Below, piece by piece: positions 17,865 through 27,968 of a DNA stretch of 64,000 nucleotides. How positions within the stretch are numbered: the stretch's first letter is position 1; every line of letters starts with the position of its first letter. Location: the NCBI RefSeq assembly GCF_002153425.1, contig NZ_KZ119600.1, positions 62,001-126,000 of the forward strand. The letters are read 5' to 3'. A model generated the notes under the pieces. It was not told where the DNA came from. It saw nothing but the letters and a program-made list of their open reading frames with translations, and made no database searches. A program made the position numbers and the translations under genes. The DNA comes from Litchfieldia alkalitelluris. GTDB lineage: Bacteria > Bacillota > Bacilli > Bacillales > Salisediminibacteriaceae.

Positions 17865-19226
17865 ATGGGAAAGTTTTTTGGTACCGATGGTGTGAGAGGG
17901 GTAGCAAATAAGGAATTAACACCTGAATTAGCTTTTAAACTTGGGAGATTTGGTGGCTATGTTTTAACAAAAGAGACAGAGAAACCAAAGATACTGATTG
18001 GTAGAGATACACGAATTTCTGGACATATGTTAGAAGGGGCGCTTGTAGCTGGTCTATTATCTATCGGTGCAGAGGTAATGCGGTTAGGTGTCATTTCTAC
18101 ACCAGGGGTAGCTTTCTTAACGAAAGCATTAAGTGCAGATGCAGGTGTTATGATTTCTGCATCTCATAACCCTGTAGAAGATAACGGAATCAAATTCTTT
18201 GGATCAGACGGCTTTAAGCTGCTTGATGCGCAAGAAGAAGAGATTGAGAAGTTATTGGAGCAGGAAGATAACATGGAAGATGATCTTCCTCGTCCAGTGG
18301 GTGCAAATATTGGTCAAGTGAATGATTATTTTGAGGGTGGTCAAAAATATCTTCAGTTCTTAAAGCAAACAATTATGGAGGATTTCTCTGGACTTCATAT
18401 CGCAATCGACTGTGCAAACGGAGCTGCTTCACCTTTAGCAGCACACTTATTTGCTGACTTGGAATCAGATCAAATCTCAACAATTGGCGCTGCACCTAAT
18501 GGAATAAACATTAATGATGGTGTTGGTTCCACGCATCCAGAACCACTTGTTGAACTGGTATTAGAAAAAGGAGCAGACATCGGATTAGCTTTTGATGGAG
18601 ATGCTGACCGTCTGATCGCAGTTGATGAAAAAGGAAATATCGTTGATGGTGACCAAATCATGTACATATGTGCAAAACATATGAAAGAGCAAGGTCGATT
18701 AAAAGATGATACGGTAGTCACAACAGTGATGAGTAATCTCGGATTCTATAAAGCGTTAGAAGGAAACGGTATTAATGCAAAACAAACTTCTGTTGGTGAC
18801 CGTTATGTAATGGAAGAAATGCGAAAAGGTGGTTACAATCTAGGTGGAGAACAATCTGGACATATCATCTTCTTGGATTATACAACAACAGGTGACGGCT
18901 TATTAACTGGACTTCAGCTTTGTAGCATTTTGAAAGCTACTGGCAGACCACTTTCAGAGCTTGCAGCTGAAATGCCGAAATTTCCTCAAAAACTTGTGAA
19001 TGTAAGGGTAGCAGATAAGCATGCACTTACAAACAATGAAGTTATTGCTGTCGAAATCGATGAAGTTGAAGCAGAAATGAATGGCCAAGGACGAATATTA
19101 GTCCGCCCTTCTGGTACAGAACCACTTGTCCGAGTGATGGCGGAAGCGCCAACAGAAGAAATGTGCGAGAAGTACGTTGAGAAAATTGTTGGTGTTGTAA
19201 AAAGAGAGTTAGGCTCTATAGACTAA
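17865..19226 (+). CDS. glmM: Phosphoglucosamine mutase GlmM
   Basis: The protein has 453 residues. Active-site serine loop [16 protein letters not shown], metal loop DGDADRL and phosphate-binding [12 protein letters not shown] are all present. It converts glucosamine-6-phosphate to glucosamine-1-phosphate for cell wall precursors. In Bacillus it also restrains CdaA. The start is ATG after AAGGAGAG. Confidence 0.97.
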   Translation: MGKFFGTDGVRGVANKELTPELAFKLGRFGGYVLTKETEKPKILIGRDTRISGHMLEGALVAGLLSIGAEVMRLGVISTPGVAFLTKALSADAGVMISASHNPVEDNGIKFFGSDGFKLLDAQEEEIEKLLEQEDNMEDDLPRPVGANIGQVNDYFEGGQKYLQFLKQTIMEDFSGLHIAIDCANGAASPLAAHLFADLESDQISTIGAAPNGININDGVGSTHPEPLVELVLEKGADIGLAFDGDADRLIAVDEKGNIVDGDQIMYICAKHMKEQGRLKDDTVVTTVMSNLGFYKALEGNGINAKQTSVGDRYVMEEMRKGGYNLGGEQSGHIIFLDYTTTGDGLLTGLQLCSILKATGRPLSELAAEMPKFPQKLVNVRVADKHALTNNEVIAVEIDEVEAEMNGQGRILVRPSGTEPLVRVMAEAPTEEMCEKYVEKIVGVVKRELGSID

Positions 19227-19233
19227 TGTAACA

Positions 19234-19282
19234 ATATGCATGGAATTCATAGTTCACACTATGGCTTTCCATGCATATTTTA
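19234..19282 (+). terminator. Terminator after glmM
   Basis: ATATGCATGGAA pairs perfectly with TTCCATGCATAT, then TTTATA follows. Confidence 0.75.
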
Positions 19283-19345
19283 TATTAATTAAATATGAGT
19301 CACCTTTAACCTAAGAACTGGATATTATTATTAGTCATAAGAGTA

Positions 19346-19387
19346 GTTGATGAGTTCTATACGAACTCGTCGTTCAGACTCATCAAC
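19346..19387 (+). promoter_or_regulatory. Nested, mutually exclusive hairpins upstream of the glmS promoter
   Basis: GTTGATGAGT (19346) pairs with ACTCATCAAC (19378). The inner GATGAGTTC and GAACTCGTC also pair with each other and share bases with the outer stem. No T-run follows. Its role is unknown. Confidence 0.4.
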
Positions 19388-19507
19388 GCAGTTTAATCAT
19401 TTCTAAGCGAACAGTTAAAATAATATTTAATTCTATGTAAGTTGGTGATTCTATAAGGGAGGTGATGGAAGCGGAGAGGAAGTGTTTGGAAAAGAACACA
19501 AATGCAG

Positions 19508-19537
19508 TTGACCAGAATTCAAACATTATAGTATGAT
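19508..19537 (+). promoter_or_regulatory. Sigma-A promoter of glmS
   Basis: TTGACC at 19508, 18 bp, TATGAT at 19532. The transcript would begin about 45 nt before the ribozyme cleavage site. Confidence 0.7.
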
Positions 19538-19574
19538 TAATGAGATTTGAGAAGAGAGGAGGCCTTATGAGAGA

Positions 19575-19765
19575 AAGTACAATTTAAAAGCGCCAGGACT
19601 ATGCAACGTACGGATTACTGCATAGTTGACGAGGAGGAGGTTTATCGAAGCGTTCGGCGGATGCCTCCCGGTTGCGTCATCACAACCGAAAACAATTACC
19701 TAAAACGGAAAGGTGACTTTTCGAACAAAAGTAATTGTATTGATGCACTCATAATCGAAAAACTA
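19575..19765 (+). promoter_or_regulatory. glmS ribozyme riboswitch
   Basis: The hallmark AAAAGCGCCAGGACTATGCA, GTTGACGAGGAGGAGGTTTA, CGGCGGATGCCTCCCGG and CCGAAAACA segments occur in order. Self-cleavage is expected between A19589 and G19590, using glucosamine-6-phosphate as cofactor. Cleavage destabilises glmS mRNA when the product is plentiful. The 3' part with CTTTTCGAACAAAAG forms the accessory stem. Confidence 0.95.
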
Positions 19766-19781
19766 AAACAAACAAAGAGTG

Positions 19782-19810
19782 GGGCAAGAATGCCCCGGTG
19801 TTTCTTGCCC
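19782..19810 (+). promoter_or_regulatory. Hairpin between ribozyme and glmS start
   Basis: GGGCAAGAA pairs with TTCTTGCCC. A competing GGGGCA/TGCCCC pairing shares its left arm. No T-run follows, and the ribosome site AAGGGAGG begins six bases later. It may be a two-state structure affecting translation, or a protective stem. Confidence 0.5.
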
Positions 19811-19831
19811 TGCTAAGGGAGGAAATATATT

Positions 19832-21634
19832 ATGTGTGGAATCGTTGGTTATGTAGGAACAGATGATGCAAAGGAAATTTTATTAAGAGGACTAGAGAAA
19901 CTAGAATATAGAGGTTATGATTCTGCAGGAATTGCTATTGCAGGTAACGATGGTGTTCATGTGTATAAAGAAAAGGGAAGAATTGCGACGTTAAGAGAGT
20001 GTGTAGATCAGAATGACGAAGGATTTATCGGAATTGGTCATACACGCTGGGCAACGCATGGTGTCCCTAGTCAAGTAAATGCACACCCTCATCAGAGTAC
20101 AAATAAGCGATTCACAATCGTTCACAATGGAGTAATTGAGAATTATGAACAATTAAGAAGAGAATACCTTCAAGATGTGGAACTAGCGAGTGATACAGAT
20201 ACAGAGATTATCGTTCAGCTTATCGAACGCTTTGCACGGGAAGGAATGGCTACAGAAGAGGCATTCCGCAAAGCCTTAAGTTTATTGAAGGGTTCATATG
20301 CGACAGCTCTATTGGATAACGAAGACACAGAGACAATCTATGTTGGTAAAAATAAAAGTCCACTCCTAGTCGGATTAAGTGATAATGTTAACGTTGTAGC
20401 AAGTGATGCGATGGCAATGTTACAAGTTACTAACGAGTATGTGGAGTTAATGGATAAGGAGATCGTTATTGTTACAAAAGAGAACGTAACGATCAAAACC
20501 CTTGCTGGAGAGGTGGTAACTCGTGATTCTTATATTGCAGAGTTAGACGCAAGTGACATTGAAAAGGGTACGTACCCTCACTATATGTTAAAAGAAATCG
20601 ATGAGCAGCCATTCGTTATTCGTAACATCATCTCTAAATATAAAGAAGAAGATGAAAGCATTAAGCTTGATGAGGATATACGTCAAGCTATGTTAGATGC
20701 TGACCGAATTTATATTATTGCTGCCGGAACTAGCTACCACGCTGGTTTAGTCGGTAAGCAACTAATTGAAAAAATAGCCAACAAACCAGTTGAGACGCAT
20801 ATTGCCAGTGAATTTCTGTACAATATGCCACTCATTAGTGAAAACCCACTCTTTATTTTTATATCACAAAGCGGTGAAACTGCAGACAGCCGTGGTGTTC
20901 TAGTGAATGTGAAGGAAATGGGACACAATGCCCTAACGATTACAAACGTTCCAGGATCAACACTGTCTCGTGAAGCGGACTTTACACTGCACACGTATGC
21001 TGGACCTGAAATTGCAGTTGCTTCTACGAAGGCTTACACAGCGCAAATGGCAGTATTAGCAATTCTTGCAGTAGACACAGCAAAGGCTGCTGGAATACAA
21101 ATGGACTTTGATCCATTACAGGAGCTTGCGATCGTAGCAAGTGCTATGGAAACATTAACAGATCAGAAGGAGCAAATGGAAGTCATTGCTCGTGAATATT
21201 TAAGTGTGACTCGTAACTGTTTCTTCATCGGTCGTGCTATTGACTACTTCGTCTGTCTTGAAGGTGCTTTAAAACTAAAGGAAATCTCTTATATCCAAGC
21301 GGAAGGTTTCGCTGGGGGAGAGTTAAAGCACGGAACAATTGCTTTAATTGAAGAAGGTACACCAGTTGTAGCTGTTGCTACACAAGAGCATGTAAACTTA
21401 AGCATTCGCGGTAACCTAAAGGAAGTTGTCGCACGTGGTGCTTCTCCATGTATGATCAGCATGGAAGGACTTCAAGAAAGCGACGATCAACTAGTTCTTC
21501 CAAAAGTGCATGATTACCTGTCACCATTAGTAAGTGTTATTCCATTACAGCTTATCTCTTATTATGCAGCACTACACCGTGACTGCGACGTTGATAAGCC
21601 AAGAAACTTAGCTAAATCAGTGACAGTTGAATAA
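19832..21634 (+). CDS. glmS: Glutamine-fructose-6-phosphate aminotransferase GlmS
   Basis: The protein has 600 residues. The N-terminal glutaminase begins with the catalytic cysteine [21 protein letters not shown] follows. Two SIS sugar-isomerase domains carry [11 protein letters not shown] and the end motif [13 protein letters not shown]. It makes glucosamine-6-phosphate, the first step to UDP-GlcNAc. It is controlled by the ribozyme before it. Confidence 0.98.
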   Translation: MCGIVGYVGTDDAKEILLRGLEKLEYRGYDSAGIAIAGNDGVHVYKEKGRIATLRECVDQNDEGFIGIGHTRWATHGVPSQVNAHPHQSTNKRFTIVHNGVIENYEQLRREYLQDVELASDTDTEIIVQLIERFAREGMATEEAFRKALSLLKGSYATALLDNEDTETIYVGKNKSPLLVGLSDNVNVVASDAMAMLQVTNEYVELMDKEIVIVTKENVTIKTLAGEVVTRDSYIAELDASDIEKGTYPHYMLKEIDEQPFVIRNIISKYKEEDESIKLDEDIRQAMLDADRIYIIAAGTSYHAGLVGKQLIEKIANKPVETHIASEFLYNMPLISENPLFIFISQSGETADSRGVLVNVKEMGHNALTITNVPGSTLSREADFTLHTYAGPEIAVASTKAYTAQMAVLAILAVDTAKAAGIQMDFDPLQELAIVASAMETLTDQKEQMEVIAREYLSVTRNCFFIGRAIDYFVCLEGALKLKEISYIQAEGFAGGELKHGTIALIEEGTPVVAVATQEHVNLSIRGNLKEVVARGASPCMISMEGLQESDDQLVLPKVHDYLSPLVSVIPLQLISYYAALHRDCDVDKPRNLAKSVTVE

Positions 21635-21688
21635 CAGATGATTAGATAAATTTATAAATTATATAGCTGCCTTATTCTCTTTCCCCAC

Positions 21689-21725
21689 GCTAAAAAGTCG
21701 GTACCTACTGCTAAATAGTTGGTAT
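21689..21725 (-). repeat. Fragment of the GACTTTTTAGCAG dispersed repeat
   Basis: GCTAAAAAGTCGGTACC is the reverse complement of the end of the repeats at 22094 and 23931. Confidence 0.4.
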
Positions 21726-21802
21726 AACGGAGGGAAGAGCGAGGGAGGAAGAACAAAGAGACAATCACGTTAATTCAATCGTTAAATCAATCAACACTCT
21801 GG

Positions 21803-21831
21803 CTGGATCCAATACGGGTCCAGTCTTTTTT
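21803..21831 (+). terminator. Terminator after glmS
   Basis: CTGGATCC pairs with GGGTCCAG (one G-T), followed by TCTTTTTT. The stretch 21635-22439 has no gene that I can support. Confidence 0.75.
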
Positions 21832-22093
21832 CTTTTATCCAATCCACCTTCAATCCCTTGTCCAATAAGGGTTTCAGTGGTATTTCAAATTATAGAACCG
21901 TAGGATATTTAACCTCTATTCAGTGTGTTTCCTAACTGTAAAACCATCCTAGTATAGTTGCATTTCCTTTCTTTTCTCCTAATTCTTCTCTCCATTATGG
22001 AACATCTTTTTAACATTGTCTGAATATTCGATACAACCCAGAACAGAAAAAAGAGGGCAAAATGGCGAAAAAGAAGCCTTTTGAGGGAAGAAC

Positions 22094-22208
22094 TTTTTAG
22101 CATAATGGAATGAAGAAATAAGGCGAGATAAGAGAGGTGGGGCTAAGAGCCACAAGGGTTTGAGGGGAGTGAGGAGGAGAGAGGGGAGGGAAACCGACTT
22201 TTTGGCAG
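22094..22208 (+). repeat. Dispersed purine-rich repeat, copy 1
   Basis: About 115 bp from TTTTTAGCATAATGGAATGA to GACTTTTTGGCAG. It is strongly similar to copy 2 at 23931-24029; they share GAATGAAGAAA, GAGCCACAA and GGTTTGAGGGGAGTGAGGA. It is non-coding. Confidence 0.75.
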
Positions 22209-22439
22209 TTTAATATCAACCGTTTCTGTCTACACGAGTATCCGCCAAACCTTGCTATGTAAGGCTTTCGGTTCCTCCTGATCTTTTTAAGTTGGATTCC
22301 CAATCACATTGAATCAGTGTTTTCCTTGCCTAGATCAGGAGGAAAACCTTCCGTTTTATGTTTAGTTTCCTTCCAGTGTGGATCGTAATTATTGTGGGGA
22401 CATCTTTAACTACATACAAAAATGCGAAAATAGATTTTG

Positions 22440-22904
22440 TCATATTCTTCGTATAGGAAAAAAGATATACCCTTGTCCATTTCCAGGACAGATATAGTCA
22501 TGAACTGCACCAGCAAGTTTGATATTGTTTTCTTTCAGGTACTCACTAACTTCACTGAACGTATTCTGAGATTCATTCTCGACATAAATGTACTCATACG
22601 ATGGAATTGTCCACTTCACCCAACCTGGTGGTGGTTGAGAATTATCTACAGCCTCAATACCCGCAAGGTAAAGTCCTTCTTTAAAATGATTATCCCATGG
22701 ATTGAATGAGCGGGAGAAGTCGGACATGGCTCCCCATATTCCAATAAGGTTTCCATTCTCATCTTTCTTCGCTAATGGTACCACTTCTGCAAAATTAGCA
22801 TTAGCATCATCCCACAATTTTTGTATAAAAGATTCACCATCATTGGTAGAGCCTTCTTTACCGATAACCGAAAAGGACTCTTTGATACACTTTTTTATTT
22901 CCAT
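22440..22904 (-). CDS. GyrI-like / effector-binding domain protein
   Basis: The protein has 154 residues. The pattern LIGIWGAMSDFSRSFNPW, YLAGIEAV, then PPPGWVKWTIPSYEYIYV fits stand-alone GyrI-like small-molecule-binding domains. It has no DNA-binding part. The ATG at 22904 is set by GGGAGG seven bases upstream. No operon partner is present. The ligand is unknown. Confidence 0.7.
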   Translation of the reverse strand: MEIKKCIKESFSVIGKEGSTNDGESFIQKLWDDANANFAEVVPLAKKDENGNLIGIWGAMSDFSRSFNPWDNHFKEGLYLAGIEAVDNSQPPPGWVKWTIPSYEYIYVENESQNTFSEVSEYLKENNIKLAGAVHDYICPGNGQGYIFFPIRRI

Positions 22905-23257
22905 ATCATTACCTCCCATCATTAATAAAGGCTTTATATCTACTTTTAATTTTACTTCTATAATAGGATAATGTTATTTCAGGAGTTTGGCTAAATTGTG
23001 AATTTTCAATATATTGCTAATTATTTAAGGGGATTAGGTAAGGTGACATAATGGTCAAAATTATGATGATTAAGTATGTGGAGGACTATACTAAACTGTT
23101 TTTTCTTTGCTAATTTACTTTATAGGTCAGATATAGCGCCTCCTTTTTATTGACACGTTATGTTGGAGTCTCGTGCTATCCGGATCTATATACTGAAAAG
23201 TAATTCTGCTAAGGTGGTTAAACTGTAGAAGTTATTGCGATCATAGAAGGAGACTAT

Positions 23258-23359
23258 ATGGAATCAGATAGTTATCAATTATGGAAGCGAATTTTTTATG
23301 CGGGGGTTTTCTGTAAGTCAATCTCGAAAAAACGTGATTTAATAGAAGTAATAGTTTGA
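23258..23359 (+). CDS. Possible 33-residue small protein
   Basis: An ATG follows AAGGAG by a good distance and opens a frame of 33 codons (MESDSYQLWKRIF then a Cys- and Lys-containing end). It lies alone in the 22905-23451 gap. It may be a remnant or a real small protein; the ribosome site is the only support. Confidence 0.25.
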   Translation: MESDSYQLWKRIFYAGVFCKSISKKRDLIEVIV

Positions 23360-23451
23360 TGGAAAAGTCGTTCAAGGTTGTTGAGTTACAAGTGCTATTT
23401 AATTTCTAAAAGAGCAGTGACCAATGAAATGAATAATTAGAGGTGTTTCAC

Positions 23452-23913
23452 ATGCAGAAAACTAATGAGGAAGAGAAATATAATAGGATTAGGAAAGAAA
23501 CTATAAACAAAACCTATAAAGGGTGTTTCATAGGATTTTTAGCAGCAGCATGTGCTTTACTCGTTTTAATCTCAATTCCAATCGTTATATGGGGAATGAA
23601 AGTATATGAAGAACTAAATGAAGAAACAGTCTTGCTAGTAAGTGAGTCACCTAATGCCACAAATACAATTGAAATTGTTGAAAAAGGGTATGTTGGGGGT
23701 GAAACGGATTCTAAAGTCATTATTAAATCTAAGAGTAACTCCATTGAACGTAGGGTTTTAAATGAAGGAGACAGACTTGAATCATCCAATGTAATAGTGG
23801 AGTGGATTAATGAACAGGAAGCATATATTACCCTTTCTGGAAAGAAACAAGAGCCGGAGATAATAGAGTTTAAAGAAGCTGAACTTAAAACTCCTTTTAA
23901 AGTTTTGGAATAA
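23452..23913 (+). CDS. Membrane-anchored protein, DUF5412-like
   Basis: The protein has 153 residues. A charged cytoplasmic start of about 25 residues is followed by one membrane helix (FLAAACALLVLISIPIVIW) and an external domain with ESPNATNTIEIVEKG and VEWINEQEAYITL. This resembles DUF5412-type proteins, which are of unknown function. ATG at 23452 follows GAGGTG. It lies alone, close to the dispersed repeat. Confidence 0.55.
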   Translation: MQKTNEEEKYNRIRKETINKTYKGCFIGFLAAACALLVLISIPIVIWGMKVYEELNEETVLLVSESPNATNTIEIVEKGYVGGETDSKVIIKSKSNSIERRVLNEGDRLESSNVIVEWINEQEAYITLSGKKQEPEIIEFKEAELKTPFKVLE

Positions 23914-23930
23914 TAACGAAATGGAAACTA

Positions 23931-24029
23931 TTTTTAGCAGAATGGAATGAAGAAAAAAGGCGAAATAAGAGGGGGCATAGAGCCACAAAGGTTTGAGGGG
24001 AGTGAGGACGGGAACCGACTTTTTAGCAG
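23931..24029 (+). repeat. Dispersed purine-rich repeat, copy 2
   Basis: About 99 bp, bounded by TTTTTAGCAG at both ends. The same family as 22094-22208, in the same orientation. Confidence 0.75.
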
Positions 24030-24120
24030 AGGAATATATGTGGTTCCCTCTTGATTCGTGAAAAATCAACAATAACCATTAAGTATTAGCAATTTCCTGT
24101 ACACAGCAGAAGATAAACAC

Positions 24121-24927
24121 CTAACTATCTCTCCCGTTAACATATTCATCTAGCTCAACAAATAGTTCGTACATCTGTTGCACAAGCTCTTCCATTTCTT
24201 CTCCCATTGGGTAACCTGGTTTTCCTTCTGCAACCATTACACTGGTTACTTCCATGATCTCAGCAATAACCTTTTCAATTTCTTCACCTGTTACTTGAAT
24301 GTAACCTCGTGGTCCAATGGATTCTTGTACCCCTGTTGCACTTAAATAATAGTAATACTCTTCCGGAAACCCCGCATTAATAAGCCGCTCACTTTCATGA
24401 TCTGGAATTTCCTTAAATACATTTACATGATCTCTGGCAAAATCTTTAATATTAACATTTTCAATTAGTATTTCATCTGCTTCTTCATCAATGAGCATAA
24501 CAGCATAAGTATTTATAGCTATATAATCCTCTTCTACAATGTAAAAGTCTCCATATTTTTCAAGAGGATCCTCTTCTATCTGTTCTTCTACTTCTTCTGT
24601 TACTGGTTCCTCCTCTGAATCCGATTCCGTGTTTTCGGAAGGTGATATCCCGCCATCTGATGAGGTTGTTGGAGGAATTAATGTCTCCTGAATGGTTCCT
24701 TTTTGGTTGAAATCGGTTAAGGAAGTCAATTGAAAAACAAGGAAAAGGATACCAAGAAACATAGCTATGGAAAATCCATATTTAATAAACAGAAACTTCT
24801 TATTCTTATTCTCATATTCTTCTATTCTATCTGTGATTCTATCTAAGGTTAATCTTCTACTACTTTCTCCTCTTAAAGCCATAATGTTTTCATCCAAATC
24901 CTTGTATTTATCAGGTGACCTTTTCAT
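24121..24927 (-). CDS. Membrane anti-sigma factor candidate for the upstream ECF sigma
   Basis: The protein has 268 residues. A cytoplasmic N-terminus of about 45 residues precedes one membrane helix (FSIAMFLGILFLVFQL), an acidic Ser/Glu linker, and an external domain rich in Glu and Tyr. There is no zinc motif. It overlaps the ECF sigma gene by 17 bp, the typical place for an anti-sigma (compare RsiX), so the role is inferred from context. The ATG follows GGGGGATTTTCT. Confidence 0.65.
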   Translation of the reverse strand: MKRSPDKYKDLDENIMALRGESSRRLTLDRITDRIEEYENKNKKFLFIKYGFSIAMFLGILFLVFQLTSLTDFNQKGTIQETLIPPTTSSDGGISPSENTESDSEEEPVTEEVEEQIEEDPLEKYGDFYIVEEDYIAINTYAVMLIDEEADEILIENVNIKDFARDHVNVFKEIPDHESERLINAGFPEEYYYYLSATGVQESIGPRGYIQVTGEEIEKVIAEIMEVTSVMVAEGKPGYPMGEEMEELVQQMYELFVELDEYVNGRDS

Positions 24928-25432
24928 AGAAAATCCCCCTATTCTTCATTTTTGATTCCAATACTGGTAGGGCCCTATGTAGTGTGGTTTTTACCTTAGT
25001 CTCAGACCAACCTAAGATTTCACTGGTTTCCTTAATGCTGAAACCTTTTATTTTCCTCATAGTTATTACAAGTTTTTGTTGGTCTTTTAACTCATTTAGT
25101 GCTAGAAACAATTCGTTGTTTTCTTCCTTTAGCATATACACCGACTCCGGAGTATCCCCGGATGGCGTTTCTCGAAAAACTCCTTTAAACAACTGCAAGG
25201 TTTTTCGTTTTCTTAAAAAATCAATCGTTACATTATGGGCTATCGAAAACAGCCAAGTTTTTTCAGTGGATTCCCCCTTAAAAGTATCGAGCTTTCTGTA
25301 GGCTCTGAAAAACGTATCTTGCATTAAGTCTTCTGATTGTTGAAAATCGTGGACCATGATATAAATGAATGACTGAATAGAATCACTGTACTTCTCATAC
25401 CAATCCGTTATTATTTGGTAGTCTTCTAACAA
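24911..25432 (-). CDS. ECF sigma factor, SigX-like
   Basis: The protein has 173 residues. Region 2 shows SEDLMQDTFFRAYRKLDTFK and EKTWLFSIAHNVTIDFLRKR; region 4 shows FSIKETSEILGWSETKVKTT. Those patterns, especially the EKTW and GWSE-KVKTTLHR parts, resemble SigX. SigX adjusts envelope charge and peptide resistance in Bacillus. The TTG start at 25432 is set by AGGAGG seven bases upstream. It is followed by a membrane anti-sigma. Confidence 0.85.
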   Translation of the reverse strand: MLEDYQIITDWYEKYSDSIQSFIYIMVHDFQQSEDLMQDTFFRAYRKLDTFKGESTEKTWLFSIAHNVTIDFLRKRKTLQLFKGVFRETPSGDTPESVYMLKEENNELFLALNELKDQQKLVITMRKIKGFSIKETSEILGWSETKVKTTLHRALPVLESKMKNRGIFYEKVT

Positions 25433-25467
25433 AACGACACCTCCTGACTCCTACATTTCATACCTTA

Positions 25468-25493
25468 GACGTATATTTTTGAAAAAAGTGGCA
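25468..25493 (-). promoter_or_regulatory. Possible autoregulated ECF promoter
   Basis: On the minus strand TGCCAC (25493-25488), 16 bp, then CGTC (25471-25468). The -10 fits sigma-X; the -35 is a poor version of TGTAAC. Confidence 0.35.
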
Positions 25494-25726
25494 GTTTTAT
25501 AAGTTTTTTATTGAAAATTAATAATTATGAGTTTATAAATCCAAATATAGAATCCAAAAGCGAAAAGGATATCTAGGATATAGCATATAAGAAAGTGATA
25601 ACTGATGGTGAAACAGTTCTAATATGGGTGGTGAAGCTTATGGTATTATTAAATCCTCACTTTCCATATAACGCTATACATTTTTTTCATAAAATAATAG
25701 AATGAAAGCAAAGTGAGGCGATACGG

Positions 25727-26398
25727 ATGACAAAAATACTCTACATAGAAGATGAGATAGAGATTGGTTCCTGGCTAGAGAAAGACCTTACACAAAGGGG
25801 CTATCAAGTTACTTGGTTAACGAACGGGGATAAAGCGATGGATTACGCACCTGATACAGATATCGTCATTTTAGATATTATGATTCCTGGGCTAGACGGT
25901 TTTTCCTTAGGTAAGCGAATTAAAAAGAGCCATCCAACTGTTCCAGTAATGATGCTGTCTGCACGTACAGCAGTGGACGATAAACTAGAAGGACTTCAAT
26001 TTGCTGATGATTACGTAACGAAGCCTTTTCATCCTGATGAGCTTGCAGCAAGAATCAACGTTCTATTAAGACGGTTTGAAAAATCGGAGGATACTATCCT
26101 TCCTATTCAACACTTGACGTATCACCCTAAAAATTACCGACTAGAACACACGGAAACAACTGAAGAAATTCCTTTAACTTCGAAACAGTTGCAAATACTA
26201 GATTTTTTATCAAAACATAGGGGGCAAATTGTCACGAAGGAACAAATCTATGAAAATGTTTGGGGAGAAACATACATAGATGGAGATAAAACATTGATGG
26301 TGCACATCCGTTTTTTACGAGAAAAAATAGAGAAGGATCCAGCTAATCCTACGATTATTGAAACCATTCGTGGAATTGGATATCGGTTAAAGTTATGA
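25727..26398 (+). CDS. OmpR-family response regulator
   Basis: The protein has 223 residues. The receiver domain has the phosphorylated Asp in VILDIMIPGLDG and Lys in DDYVTKPFHP. The winged-helix C-terminal domain ends TIIETIRGIGYRLKL. The ATG follows GAGGCG. It overlaps the kinase gene by 4 bp. The target genes are unknown and no transporter lies beside it. Confidence 0.93.
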   Translation: MTKILYIEDEIEIGSWLEKDLTQRGYQVTWLTNGDKAMDYAPDTDIVILDIMIPGLDGFSLGKRIKKSHPTVPVMMLSARTAVDDKLEGLQFADDYVTKPFHPDELAARINVLLRRFEKSEDTILPIQHLTYHPKNYRLEHTETTEEIPLTSKQLQILDFLSKHRGQIVTKEQIYENVWGETYIDGDKTLMVHIRFLREKIEKDPANPTIIETIRGIGYRLKL

Positions 26399-27762
26399 AA
26401 GTAAAATTTACAAATTCGCTCCAGACTATGTATATCGGACTCGTGATTTGTGCTATGCTCGTTCTACCGTTTTCATTTGTTCTGGCCTCATTTTTCACCT
26501 ACATTCCTGCACTCACGTTTAATCATGACAGTATTACTACATACAGTGCGTCTGAGATTGAATCAATGTGGCACGAGAAAGCTCAAGAATTAAGCAATTC
26601 TCCCACTGAAGTTATTATTAATGAGATAAGTGTTATACAGGGGAACTACAAAGATTCTTCTGTATACTTGGTTGACGGAACAGGTAAAACGCAGTTTCAG
26701 CAACATTCCGATGAATCGGTTCATATTCCAGAGAACTGGAGCCCTAATGAAATCATTACGTTCATGAAAAACAGTTATGGCGGCGATCCTTACACAGTCG
26801 TAACTTTATTAGAAGAGTATCAAGGATTTATGGTGTTTCAAATCCCGAGAGTACTCGTAGAACCACCTATTTCACAATTAGATCCTAGTTTCGAAATACT
26901 TTACATTGCTGCTGTTTTATTATTTCTTATTATTTTTGTGATCCTGTCTTGGCTATTCTTCAGGAGAATCTGGAAACGATTACGCAAGTTACAGGATTCT
27001 ATGAAAATGGATCACACAGAAATGCCAGCACCTGTTACTGTTGGCGTGAAGGATGAAATTGGACAACTAGAGTCATCCTTTAATGACATGGTCCAACAAC
27101 TTCACATAAGTAAAGAAAGGCAACAAGAGGAAGAGCAGCTGAGGAAAGAGTTAATTGCCAACTTGTCTCATGATTTACGGACACCTTTGTCAACGATCCG
27201 TGCCCATAACTACACATTGTCAAAGGAGACACTCACGGAGGAAGCCAAACAGTCTGTACAAATTATTGATAAAAAAATAGATTACTTGAATAACTTGATA
27301 GAAAATCTGTTATCATACACTTTACTTTCTGCTGGAAAATATACTTTTCAACCAGAAAACATTGATGTAAATCGTGCGATTCGAGCATCTGTCGCAGCAT
27401 GGTATCCAGTTTTTGAACAGGAGCAGATGGAAGTGGAGGTAAAGCTTACGGAGGAAAAAATAGAGTGGCATGTCGATCCAAGGTGGTTGGAAAGGATTCT
27501 AGATAATCTTTTTCAAAACGTCGTACGCCATGCCAAATCTGGTTGTTACATTAAAATAGAAAGTTGCGAGCAACCCATCTCAAAAATTATCATTTCAGAT
27601 AAAGGGCCTGGTATGAATCAAACGTCCGAAAACACAGGTGTTGGTGTTGGACTATCTATCGTGGAGCTTATGGCAAAGGAAATGAACATTTCTTGGGAGG
27701 TAAAATCATCGGAAGACGGGACGGAAATTACGTTGATGAAAGATATTAGTGGCGTACATTGA
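26395..27762 (+). CDS. Sensor histidine kinase
   Basis: The protein has 455 residues. Two membrane helices (about 13-37 and 167-187) flank an external sensor of about 130 residues. HAMP is followed by the H-box LIANLSHDLRTPLSTIRAH, N-box ILDNLFQNVVRHA, G1 DKGPGM and G2 GVGVGLSIVELMAKEM. It pairs with the overlapping response regulator. The signal is unknown. Confidence 0.93.
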   Translation: MKVKFTNSLQTMYIGLVICAMLVLPFSFVLASFFTYIPALTFNHDSITTYSASEIESMWHEKAQELSNSPTEVIINEISVIQGNYKDSSVYLVDGTGKTQFQQHSDESVHIPENWSPNEIITFMKNSYGGDPYTVVTLLEEYQGFMVFQIPRVLVEPPISQLDPSFEILYIAAVLLFLIIFVILSWLFFRRIWKRLRKLQDSMKMDHTEMPAPVTVGVKDEIGQLESSFNDMVQQLHISKERQQEEEQLRKELIANLSHDLRTPLSTIRAHNYTLSKETLTEEAKQSVQIIDKKIDYLNNLIENLLSYTLLSAGKYTFQPENIDVNRAIRASVAAWYPVFEQEQMEVEVKLTEEKIEWHVDPRWLERILDNLFQNVVRHAKSGCYIKIESCEQPISKIIISDKGPGMNQTSENTGVGVGLSIVELMAKEMNISWEVKSSEDGTEITLMKDISGVH

Positions 27763-27777
27763 TTGTTAATTAGCAAT

Positions 27778-27822
27778 AGCCGACAAAACCCTTATATGAA
27801 AAGGGTATGTCGGCTTTTCTTA
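27778..27822 (+). terminator. Terminator after the two-component operon
   Basis: AGCCGACA pairs with TGTCGGCT, enclosing ACCCTT/AAGGGT, followed by TTTTCTT. Confidence 0.85.
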
Positions 27823-27968
27823 ATCTATTATAAAGTCCAGGGCCACCAACTCCCGAACTTTCAATCTATATTCAAGCTTATATTCCCACTATTCATTCCT
27901 TACTAGTCTCCATTATTATTCAATGGTTTTATGCTAAGGAAAATCTATTTTCGCAACAAATGTATGGG

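Noticed and set aside
19465-19536. 23-codon leader ORF before the glmS promoter
   Set aside because: The ribosome site GGGAGG is only two bases from the ATG, and it lies upstream of or across the predicted promoter.
19601-19816. 71-residue ORF before glmS
   Set aside because: It lies entirely in the glmS ribozyme and following hairpin.
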